From positions 1 to 11,267 of the forward strand of contig CAYTSA010000112.1 in assembly GCA_964440345.1 (NCBI GenBank): a DNA stretch of 11,267 bases, written 5' to 3'. The position numbers and the translations under genes were made by a program. Below, one piece after another: positions 1 through 6,553 of the stretch; within the stretch, counting starts at the first letter, position 1, and the number at the start of each line of letters is the position of its first letter. The stretch is from CAYTSA01 sp964440345. GTDB lineage: Bacteria; Desulfobacterota; Desulfovibrionia; Desulfovibrionales; Desulfovibrionaceae. Below the pieces are notes generated by a model. It saw only the letters and a program-made list of their open reading frames with translations, was not told the DNA's origin and searched no databases.

Positions 1-647
1 ACGCCGTCCACCCGGTAGCGGACCCGGGCGGTGTCTTCTCCTGGCTCGATGTGAATGTCGCTGGCCCGGTGCTTTAGGGCAAGAAGCATAATGCCCTTAA
101 CAAATTCGATGACGGCTGTGTTGCCAGCTGCTGCTGTAAGTTCTTCTTCTGTGACTTCGCCGTCTTTGAGCATGTCCAGCAGGGGAATCTGGCTGGTGAG
201 GCTTTGCAGCGTCTTGGCAGAACTGTAGTTTATCTGGATGGCGTCCTGAATGTCGTCTGCAAAGGAGAATACCGGGTTGACCACAGAGTTGGCGTGTTGT
301 TCTGCAGCCACGGTGAGCTTCATGTCCTCCGGGTGGGCGCAGGCCGCGGTAATGACTTCGTTGATGCGGTAGAGGGGAATGATGTTGTTCTGGCGGGCGA
401 ATTCTTCTGGGATGAGGCTGACGATCTGGCGTTGGAACAGTGTTTCACTCAGGTCCACGTAGGCATGCTCAATGGAGTCGCCCCACAGCCGGCCCAGCTT
501 GGTCTTGTCGGCCAGGCTGTTGCGGAGAATATGGTAGAGCAGGGCTTCGGCGTCGCCCCGGTATTCGGCCAAGAGCTGTTCTGCTTTATCCTTTGGCAAC
601 AAGCCGTCGGCCACAATGCGCTTGACGAAAAAAGGGTTCTCACGCAC
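1..647 (-). CDS. GspE/PilB-type secretion/pilus assembly ATPase, N-terminal part (runs off window)
   Basis: Cytoplasmic hexameric ATPase of the type II secretion/type IV pilus superfamily that powers assembly of (pseudo)pilin fibres. 215 codons are visible when read from a GTG at 647. Residues about 1-150 look like the family's N-terminal regulatory domain (IPEEFARQNNIIPLYRINE, then a TAACAHPEDMKLT stretch). Residues about 175-215 enter the catalytic core with the hallmark SDIHIEP at 196-202, followed by RVRYRVDG. Walker A and B boxes lie beyond the left edge. The GTG start is suggested by a GGAG eight bases upstream, and it overlaps the TGA of the 51-residue upstream ORF. Normal family members continue further N-terminally in one frame, so the gene may instead be frameshifted in the A6 run at 649-654. 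It is last in the signalling operon and probably serves the pilins encoded to the right. Whether it is GspE or PilB cannot be decided here. Confidence 0.85.
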   Translation of the reverse strand, partial: MRENPFFVKRIVADGLLPKDKAEQLLAEYRGDAEALLYHILRNSLADKTKLGRLWGDSIEHAYVDLSETLFQRQIVSLIPEEFARQNNIIPLYRINEVITAACAHPEDMKLTVAAEQHANSVVNPVFSFADDIQDAIQINYSSAKTLQSLTSQIPLLDMLKDGEVTEEELTAAAGNTAVIEFVKGIMLLALKHRASDIHIEPGEDTARVRYRVDG

Positions 648-795
648 GTTTTTTGCTCCGGCGCCGCTCCAGCGCTTTCTGGGCGGTAAGACGCTGGATT
701 TCCTCCTGGGTCAACTGCTGGCTTTGACTGCTGCTAAGCTGTTCATCTTCCTTGATTTCTTTGAGCATTTGAGAGAGGTCGTATTTTTCGCTCAT
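640..795 (-). CDS. 51-residue ORF, probable frameshifted N-terminus of the pilus ATPase
   Basis: The ATG at 795 overlaps the stop of the response regulator as ATGA and has a GGAG eight bases upstream, so it is very likely translated. The product begins MSEKYDLSQMLKEIKEDEQL, continues Gln/Ser-rich and then Arg/Lys-rich (ALERRRSKKRA), and would be a hydrophilic, helical, coiled-coil-prone peptide. It ends at TGA 642-640, inside the first codons of the ATPase reading frame. Removing one A from the A6 tract at 649-654 would join it seamlessly to the ATPase (RRRSKNVRENPFF). I therefore read it as the detached N-terminal extension of that ATPase rather than an independent gene. An independent small coupling protein is the alternative. 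A sequencing or assembly error in the homopolymer would produce the same picture. Confidence 0.6.
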   Translation of the reverse strand: MSEKYDLSQMLKEIKEDEQLSSSQSQQLTQEEIQRLTAQKALERRRSKKRA

Positions 796-1196
796 CCGCC
801 GTTCTCCATATCTTTTCGATAGGCTTCCCAGGCCTGGCGCAGCAAATCCTTCATTTCAGCCACGGGCGTGTCTTTGCGGATATAGCCCCAGGCCCCGGCG
901 TTCAAGGCTTTGTTCACGCTATCGCGGTCCACTACAGATGTGAGCATGACCACAAAGGCTTCCGGATGCATGGCTTTGATTTCGTCCAGTGCCTCCAAGC
1001 CGGTCTTGAAGCGCATGTTGATGTCCAGCAGAGTTATGTGTGGCCGGCGCTCTGCGAACAGGTCCACGGCTTCCTGTCCGTCCTCAGCTTCGCCCACGAT
1101 CTGGCAGTTCATGTTGGAAAGCACAGAGCGGATGAGCATTCGGATGTGCGGCTCATCATCGGCAATAAGGACTTTGACTTTCGTGTTATCAGCCAC
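792..1196 (-). CDS. Single-domain response regulator (CheY-like)
   Basis: A 134-residue stand-alone receiver domain with no output domain. All key residues are present: acidic pair D13/D14 (IADDE), phosphoacceptor D58 (LLDIN), T86 (MLTS) and K108 (IRKD). It should be phosphorylated by one of the upstream kinases and act by protein contact, CheY/PilG-like, or as a relay intermediate. I chose the GTG at 1196 because GGAG lies seven bases upstream and the receiver fold begins at once. A longer in-frame reading from 1367 would only translate the 3' end of the kinase gene in the wrong frame. The start overlaps the kinase stop by 8 nt, and the TGA overlaps the next ATG as ATGA, so translation of the three frames is probably coupled. 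Position immediately before the ATPase suggests that pilus assembly or activity is its target (inference). Confidence 0.88.
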   Translation of the reverse strand: MADNTKVKVLIADDEPHIRMLIRSVLSNMNCQIVGEAEDGQEAVDLFAERRPHITLLDINMRFKTGLEALDEIKAMHPEAFVVMLTSVVDRDSVNKALNAGAWGYIRKDTPVAEMKDLLRQAWEAYRKDMENGG

Positions 1197-2271
1197 AGAC
1201 TTGCTCCACTGGCAGGCAAAAGGAAAAGGTTGCGCCGGCTCCAGCTTTGCTTTCCAGCCAGACCCGGCCCCGGTGCGCCTCAACAATTTTTTTGACAATG
1301 GCCAGTCCCAAACCGGTGGAGCTTTCCCCACCCGTGGGCCTTGCGGAAAGCCGCTGGAACTCGCCAAAAAGACGGTCCTGATCCTCCGGGCTGACGCCAG
1401 GGCCCTGGTCTGCGACAGAGACAGCGACCTCTCCGTCTACCGAAGTCACGTCAATGCGTACTTTCGTCTCTGTGGGTGAGAATTTCAATGCATTGGAGAG
1501 CAGGTTGTCCACCACCTGGCTAATGCGCTCCGGGTCGCAGCAAACGTCAGGCGTATCTTCCAAAGAAACGTGCATGGTGATGCTTTTGCGGCCGGCCGCC
1601 GCCTCCATCAGCCGCACCCTTTCTTTCACCAACGCGCCCAAGTCGGCGTGACCCAAACGAAGCTCCAGTTTGCCGGATTCAATGGCGGCCACGCTGAGCA
1701 AGTCATTGATCATGGCTAGCATGGTGTTGGAGGTGGTTACCGTCATTTCCAGAAATTCTTTTTGTCCGTCCGTGACCGGCCCCACAGTTTCTTCCAGCAT
1801 GAGTTCAGCAAAGCCGCGTATGGAGATGAGGGGGTTGCGCAGGTCGTGGGCGGCTATTCCCAGGAATTTATTCTTCAGCAGCGTCATTTCCACCAACCGG
1901 CGGCCAACAGCCACGCGGCTACGCATCTCCTCCGGAAAAACGGGTTTGGACAAAAAATCGTGCGCGCCGTTGTCCAGAGCGTAAACGATGTCCTGTTTTT
2001 CATTTTTTGCAGTGAGGAGCATGGTGTAGATAAAGCCAGAGCCTTTATGCTCCTGCAACAGCCGGCAAATCTCCACGCCGTCCTTGCCTGGCATCATCCA
2101 GTCGAGAATGGCGATGCGCGGAGGATCATCAGACGTGAGCTCGCGCCAAGCGTCCTCGCCGTTGTCAACATCAACAACTTGGTACCCCCACTCCTCCAGT
2201 CTGCGCCGCATGGCGAAACGGGTAGTGGGGCTGTCATCGGCAATGAGAACAGTAACAGGTTCAGTTTGCAT
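1189..2271 (-). CDS. Receiver-histidine kinase protein (REC-HisKA-HATPase_c)
   Basis: A 360-residue soluble kinase with no membrane segment or signal peptide. Residues 1-125 form a receiver with acidic pair D12/D13, phosphoacceptor D57 (ILDWMMPG) and K109 (FLSKP). The HisKA helix holds phosphoacceptor H142 (AAHDLRNPL), and the HATPase domain has an N-box at 256-263 (NLLSNALK), a G1 box at 288-292 (DQGPG) and a G2 box (STGLGL, 318-323). A receiver placed ahead of a kinase is typical of proteins whose kinase activity is gated by an upstream phosphodonor, here plausibly the 905-residue hybrid kinase. The ATG at 2271 directly precedes the receiver fold, but no clear Shine-Dalgarno is visible. The 90-base gap upstream may hold its own promoter; none is convincing. 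Confidence 0.9.
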   Translation of the reverse strand: MQTEPVTVLIADDSPTTRFAMRRRLEEWGYQVVDVDNGEDAWRELTSDDPPRIAILDWMMPGKDGVEICRLLQEHKGSGFIYTMLLTAKNEKQDIVYALDNGAHDFLSKPVFPEEMRSRVAVGRRLVEMTLLKNKFLGIAAHDLRNPLISIRGFAELMLEETVGPVTDGQKEFLEMTVTTSNTMLAMINDLLSVAAIESGKLELRLGHADLGALVKERVRLMEAAAGRKSITMHVSLEDTPDVCCDPERISQVVDNLLSNALKFSPTETKVRIDVTSVDGEVAVSVADQGPGVSPEDQDRLFGEFQRLSARPTGGESSTGLGLAIVKKIVEAHRGRVWLESKAGAGATFSFCLPVEQVCG

Positions 2272-2361
2272 GGCGACATGTTGACCAGAAAAGTTTCAGA
2301 GCGTCAACACGGTGTATACTTTTGCTGGACAAAACAAATGCCTCCAGGAACAGCCCGCGTG

Positions 2362-5079
2362 CTATATGGTTGACCAGTCTGTGCTTCGCAATATTTCTTC
2401 CAGCCGCGCCAGTTGCATGGCTGTCTGGTCTACTGCTCGGGCCAGACCGGCAAGGTCGCTATTTTTTGCTACGGACTCAGCGTGCGCGGCAGCCCGACGC
2501 AGCTGTTTGCCCCCCACATCGCCGGCAGAGCCTTTGATGCGGTGGGCTATGCGCTCTGCGGCGGCAATGTCTTCTTTTGCGACGGACTGCAGCAGCAACT
2601 CCATTTGCGTGCGTGCGTCGTCAAGAAAAAGCGCGGAAAAGTCAGCCAGGTCTGCCGGGTTGTCGCCCACCAGTTCGCGGGGAATGGCGGCGTCTAGCAA
2701 TGGTTCTGTATCTTCCGTGTTTGGGTCGGGAGTTTCGTTGTTCTGCAAAGCCGCGTGGTCCATGGGGCAAAATCGGGATAACACGCGCTCCACCTGGTCC
2801 AGCTTGATGGGTTTTGAGAGAAAATCGTCCATGCCGGCTTCCAGGCAGCGTTCCTTATCGCCCTCCATAGCGTAGGCGGTCATGGCGGTTATGGGAGTGC
2901 GACGGCCGGCTTCTTGTTCTCGTATGCGCCTGGTCGCGTCAAACCCGTTTACAACGGGCATCTGCACATCCATAAAGATCATATCATACTCGTTAGCCAG
3001 CGCCATTTGTACAGCTTGTTCGCCGTTTTCAGCAATTTCTGTCACACAGCCAAATCTGGAAAGCACGGATCTGGCGACACGTCTGTTGATGGGGTTGTCT
3101 TCGGCCACCAGGACGCGGGTACCCACCCGGTAGCACTTATCATGATTTTCGGGTTTGAGTTCTTCTGGAGGTTCTGAAAGAAGCAGGGGCAGCTTGAGAT
3201 AAAATGTCGTCCCGGAGTGTTCCTGGCTTTCATAATACAGTTGTCCGCCCATCATGGCGGTCAGTCTTTGGCTGATGGGCAGTCCCAGGCCTGTCCCCCC
3301 GAAGTCTCTGCCGGTATTGCCATGGGCTTGGGTGAATTGCTGGAAAATGGAGTCGCCAGCCTCAGCGGGTATGCCAACCCCCGTATCCGACACTTCGATC
3401 AAAAAAGGGAATGCTTCGTTGGAAGGCGTTTCGTCGTCAGTGTGTTTCCAGTCAGCTGAAACGGAAATGCGCACTTGTCCGTCGTCTGTAAACTTGACGG
3501 CGTTTCCCGCCAGATTCATGATTATCTGGCGCAATCGGCCAGGGTCCCCCAGAACGTAGCGGGGCAAGTCGTCCGGATACTCCATGACCAGATCCACGCC
3601 TTTTTCGTTTGCCTTCACCGCCAGGAGCCGGGCCACGTCCGCCACAGCTGTCTTGAAATCAAAGGGTGTAGAAGAGATTTCCAGCCTCCCAGCCTCGACC
3701 TTGGAAAAGTCGAGCACGTCGTCAATGACCGACAGCAGGGCCAGGGCTGACTGGTTGATGGTTTCGGCAAAGGATTTCTGCTCCGCAGTAAGGTGCGTGT
3801 GCAACAGCAATTCAGCCATGGAGACAACGCCGTTCATGGGCGTGCGGATTTCATGAGACATGTTGGCCAGGAAATCGCTTTTCGCCTTGCTGGCTGCTTC
3901 GGCCGCCAGCCGGGCCTCCTGCAGCTCTTTTTCCGCAAGTTTTCGGTCGGTTATGTCCCGCATAACCCGCAGCCGGGCCATTTCGCCGCCCCACATGATG
4001 GGCGCTCCGGTAATTTCCGCCACCACGACAGTTCCATCCTGCCGGCTTATTTGCGCTTCTGCGAGGGGCAGCTCCCGCAGGCTGGACTCCATGCGGCGGG
4101 TTGGGATTTCATTATGAAAGCTCAAAAAATCCAACAGGGCGCGTCCTTCCAGTTCTTCTGGCCGCGAAAACCCGGCCATGGCCGCAGCAGCGGTGTTGGC
4201 GAAGAGTATTTCACCTTCTCGATGCACGATGATGGCGTCGGGCGAAATCTCAGCAATGGTTTTGTAGCGCTCCTGAGATTCCGCCAAGTCCAATTCCATG
4301 CGCCGCTTGTCGGTCACATCGGCGAATAAGCCCAGAGCAGCTGCCTCGCCGTCCCAGTCAATGCGGGCTATGGAGGCCTGCATCCATTTGTCCTCGCCGT
4401 TCATGGCCGCTATCCGGAACAGGAGCGAACCGTGCATGAACTCTCCATGCATAACGTTGTCCAGCGTTTGGTGTAACGCGTCTGCGTCTTCCGGGTTGCA
4501 TATGGACATAACGCTGACCCCGATGAGTTCATTGGTCGTGTAACCCGTCACTTCCACCATGCGCGGGTTCACAAATATGAGCCGCTCGTCCTGGATAACG
4601 CATATGGGCTCGAAGGCCCACTCCACAAGCGTGCGGTACCGTTTGCTGATTCGCTCCAACTCATGTTCCCGGTCTTTGCGGCGAGCCAATTCGCTTTTCC
4701 AGCGCAGCATCGCGCCTACACGGGCCAGGAGTTCGCTTTTACGGAAGGGCAAGCCGATGAAATCAGTCGCACCGGCGTCAAACGCCTTGGTCATGGTTGC
4801 CTCGTCCGCATTGCCGGTAATAATGATGACCGCAATGTCGGCCAGGGCCGCGTTGTCTTTTATGCGCTGCGTGGCCTCGATTCCATTCATGCCGGGCATG
4901 TTTATATCCATAAGAATCAGGTCAATCTTCTGCGCTTGCAATAAGTCCAGAGCCGACTCGGCCGAGTGTGTAGACGCAGCGTTGACATACCCGGCGTTGC
5001 GAAGAGTCTGCTCAATGACGAAGCGCATGGACTCAGAGTCGTCGACAACGAGAATGCTCATGGATAAGGGATCGTGCAT
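2362..5079 (-). CDS. Hybrid sensor histidine kinase REC-PAS-PAS-HisKA-HATPase_c-REC-HPt
   Basis: A 905-residue cytoplasmic hybrid kinase containing a complete internal phosphorelay. Domain order: receiver 1 (about 5-125, D58 in LMDINMPG); PAS (about 150-260); PAS (about 268-380); HisKA with H409 (MSHEIRTPMNG); HATPase_c with N-box 522-530, DTGVGIP at 565-571 and GGTGLGL at 594-600; receiver 2 (about 655-770, D704 in FMDVQMP); HPt with H846 (AHRIKGSAGDVG). No transmembrane helix is present, so the PAS domains should sense an intracellular cue. Receiver 1 has Leu110 (IGLPF) where active receivers have Lys. HPt-mediated transfer would reach a separate receiver, with the two downstream receiver proteins as obvious candidates (inference). 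The ATG at 5079 is used; Met7 is an alternative, and neither has a strong Shine-Dalgarno. Confidence 0.93.
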   Translation of the reverse strand: MHDPLSMSILVVDDSESMRFVIEQTLRNAGYVNAASTHSAESALDLLQAQKIDLILMDINMPGMNGIEATQRIKDNAALADIAVIIITGNADEATMTKAFDAGATDFIGLPFRKSELLARVGAMLRWKSELARRKDREHELERISKRYRTLVEWAFEPICVIQDERLIFVNPRMVEVTGYTTNELIGVSVMSICNPEDADALHQTLDNVMHGEFMHGSLLFRIAAMNGEDKWMQASIARIDWDGEAAALGLFADVTDKRRMELDLAESQERYKTIAEISPDAIIVHREGEILFANTAAAAMAGFSRPEELEGRALLDFLSFHNEIPTRRMESSLRELPLAEAQISRQDGTVVVAEITGAPIMWGGEMARLRVMRDITDRKLAEKELQEARLAAEAASKAKSDFLANMSHEIRTPMNGVVSMAELLLHTHLTAEQKSFAETINQSALALLSVIDDVLDFSKVEAGRLEISSTPFDFKTAVADVARLLAVKANEKGVDLVMEYPDDLPRYVLGDPGRLRQIIMNLAGNAVKFTDDGQVRISVSADWKHTDDETPSNEAFPFLIEVSDTGVGIPAEAGDSIFQQFTQAHGNTGRDFGGTGLGLPISQRLTAMMGGQLYYESQEHSGTTFYLKLPLLLSEPPEELKPENHDKCYRVGTRVLVAEDNPINRRVARSVLSRFGCVTEIAENGEQAVQMALANEYDMIFMDVQMPVVNGFDATRRIREQEAGRRTPITAMTAYAMEGDKERCLEAGMDDFLSKPIKLDQVERVLSRFCPMDHAALQNNETPDPNTEDTEPLLDAAIPRELVGDNPADLADFSALFLDDARTQMELLLQSVAKEDIAAAERIAHRIKGSAGDVGGKQLRRAAAHAESVAKNSDLAGLARAVDQTAMQLARLEEILRSTDWSTI

Positions 5080-5153
5080 GGTTTACGCTGTAGCGCAAAA
5101 GCAGAAATGCGGCAAGGCAATAATGGTTGGAATAATGTATGTATTTTATAACC

Positions 5154-5792
5154 CTACCACGTGACTTGGCTGCACTGCCCAAGCTCCCTATCGCGTCTTT
5201 TGCGGTGTGAAAGATATGCTCGATGGTTTCTGACTTGAACTCCGAGTATCACATCAAGTATGCTTTCCACGTCATGCTTCTTTAATGGTAGCAGCACATC
5301 GAGAATCATTTTAAGCTGCGACAAAGTAATGGACGGTGCTTTTTTTCCCCAGCGATAATCGCGAGTAACCGTCATTGGCTGCTTGAGCCAAACCTGCGTG
5401 CTCTTGCTTACTTGCACTAGATACGTCGCGTCTGGCAACGCTTCGGCGGCGCTGATGAAATCAGGACTCATGCCGTACACCGAATCCGCCAGGATATACT
5501 TGAAAGGCAGCACACTTTCGGATCGCAAGGACGCGAGCATTTCTGCGGCTAGCTTGGGTTTGGTTTTGAACGTGATATCTTCCGGCAACTTGCACTTATG
5601 TCGACGTTCAGCGTAAGAATCGTCAAACCATTGTTCGGGCAAAAACAGCCGTTTGTCCGCCAGAGTATATCCGAGCTCGGACACATATCCAGCGAAAACA
5701 TTAACTTGGCAGTTTTCAACCTTGCCAAGCGAGCCGCAATACTGCTTGGCGACCCCTATCGAGTTGTCCCCTTTTTTTACAAAACTGCTTTC
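5154..5792 (-). pseudogene. IS701-family transposase remnant (DDE), truncated and internally deleted
   Basis: The minus-strand frame reads ESSFVKKGDNSIGVAKQYCG, then LGKVENCQVNVF, LFLPEQWFDD and ILADSVYG, the signature blocks of IS701-type DDE transposases; the second catalytic Asp is encoded at 5484-5486. The protein then jumps near 5330-5345 from RWGKKAP straight to a C-terminal block ending NHRAYLSHRKRR, so the segment that normally carries the catalytic Glu is missing. Family members are several hundred residues long, whereas about 213 remain. Homology stops at 5792, just where the first catalytic Asp would be expected. Upstream codons in the same frame are only open antisense sequence across the pilin gene. 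The element cannot be active. I could not identify its terminal inverted repeats. Confidence 0.8.
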
Positions 5793-5821
5793 GACTGGCG
5801 CCACAATAGTGACTGGCGCCA
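5793..5821. repeat. 11-bp direct repeat at the edge of the transposase relic
   Basis: GACTGGCGCCA occurs at 5793-5803 and again at 5811-5821, 18 bases apart. Each copy contains the palindrome TGGCGCCA. The first copy begins exactly where transposase homology ends. It could mark a deletion junction made by recombination between short repeats, or be a tandem regulator-binding site ahead of the pilin genes. The sequence alone does not decide. Confidence 0.6.
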
Positions 5822-5844
5822 TTTGATGTGTTGCGATTTTGGTC

Positions 5845-5853
5845 GGGGGAGGG
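5845..5853 (+). promoter_or_regulatory. Shine-Dalgarno-like G-rich tract before the first pilin gene
   Basis: GGGGGAGGG lies 12 bases before the ATG at 5866, a longish but usable spacing. A second in-frame ATG at 5878 has GGAAAG four bases upstream. Both starts give a short prepilin leader (10 or 6 residues), so the choice does not affect the mature protein. Confidence 0.45.
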
Positions 5854-5865
5854 CATACTCTGTAT

Positions 5866-6546
5866 ATGGAAAGACACATGCGTGCAGAAGGCGGGTTTAC
5901 GCTCATCGAGTTGACAATCAGCGTGGTCATCATTGGCATTATCGTGGTGATAGGCGTTGGCTCGTGGCAGATGCTCTTGAAGTCCCGGCAGCTGGCCAAG
6001 ACACGTTCGGACCTGCTACAGGTGAAACAGTGTCTCATCTCCCGGGCTGTGTGGAGCGAGCGGTATCCCAGCTACAACGCCACGTCCATGCAGATACCGG
6101 CCAACTGCAGTGGCGGCGCGAGTCTGGATGTGGACGCCTGCCTTTGCGAGGGGGGCGTCATCCTGGACGAATGGGGCGGCCGCGTGCATTTCATAGCCGG
6201 CATCTTGGATAGTGGCGGGGCCTCAGCTAATGGCCAATTTTTCATAGATGACGACGCCAAAGGCCAGAACGCCACGCAACTTCATGATTCCGACTCCAAG
6301 TTTTCTGATACGAATGGCGAAACTGTGCAAAACGTCGCCTTTGTCCTAGTCAGTTGCGGGGAAAACCGGTCTAGTGACACCAATTATTTTAATGCAGACT
6401 GCACCGACGCCGCCGGGCAGATAGACGAGCTTGTAGACGGCGTGGACTTGGATTTTAGCAAAGATGACCCTGGCGAAGAGGACAAAGACGACATCTACGT
6501 CTTTGCCACCGCCCGCGAACTTATATCCGCCGTGCGCAACCAGTGA
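5866..6546 (+). CDS. Prepilin-like protein 1 (module only, 226 residues)
   Basis: Type IV pilin/type II pseudopilin-like protein. The class III signal is a 10-residue leader MERHMRAEGG cut before Phe11 (FTLIEL), with Glu at mature position 5, followed by a hydrophobic helix (residues 11-33) that would anchor it in the inner membrane before assembly. Processing would need a prepilin peptidase not encoded here. The C-terminal part is acidic, with a DEWGGRVHF block like the WG motif of GspG-type pseudopilins, an NVAFVLVSCGE block and a closing helix IYVFATARELISAV. These blocks recur in the three following genes. It has several cysteines, probably disulfide-forming in the periplasm. It is the shortest of the four and lacks a passenger, so it may be the main or initiating subunit (inference). 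The next gene starts 7 nt downstream. Confidence 0.88.
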   Translation: MERHMRAEGGFTLIELTISVVIIGIIVVIGVGSWQMLLKSRQLAKTRSDLLQVKQCLISRAVWSERYPSYNATSMQIPANCSGGASLDVDACLCEGGVILDEWGGRVHFIAGILDSGGASANGQFFIDDDAKGQNATQLHDSDSKFSDTNGETVQNVAFVLVSCGENRSSDTNYFNADCTDAAGQIDELVDGVDLDFSKDDPGEEDKDDIYVFATARELISAVRNQ

Positions 6547-6553
6547 GGCCGCC

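Noticed and set aside
300..647. c-di-GMP-binding MshEN motif in the ATPase N-domain.
   Set aside because: No RLGxxL-type motif with the expected leucine spacing is visible, so nucleotide binding by this domain is not supported.
649..654. Programmed -1 ribosomal frameshift on the A6 tract.
   Set aside because: The required shift is +1 (or -2), and the zero-frame phase does not match a canonical -1 slippery heptamer.
1197..1367. Longer open frame giving the single-domain response regulator 57 extra N-terminal residues.
   Set aside because: It lies in another frame of the upstream kinase's 3' coding region; the GTG at 1196 has a good ribosome binding site and directly begins the receiver fold.
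5812..5836. Possible sigma54 promoter (TGG...TTGC) upstream of pilin 1.
   Set aside because: The distance between the GG and GC elements is 16 bases instead of the required 10.
5831..5859. Sigma70-like pair TTGCGA, 17-base spacer, CATACT ahead of pilin 1.
   Set aside because: Only four of six matches in each box, the spacer contains the ribosome binding tract, and transcription would start at about the ATG.
5793..6038. Upstream continuation of the transposase frame across the start of pilin 1.
   Set aside because: These residues have no transposase-like motif and are antisense to a clear pilin signal peptide; only 5154-5792 carries family signatures.
5866..6546. Naming pilin 1 gspG on the basis of its WG block.
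   Set aside because: The protein is longer than typical GspG, lacks a recognisable calcium-binding C-terminus, and its siblings show the same block in clearly different proteins.
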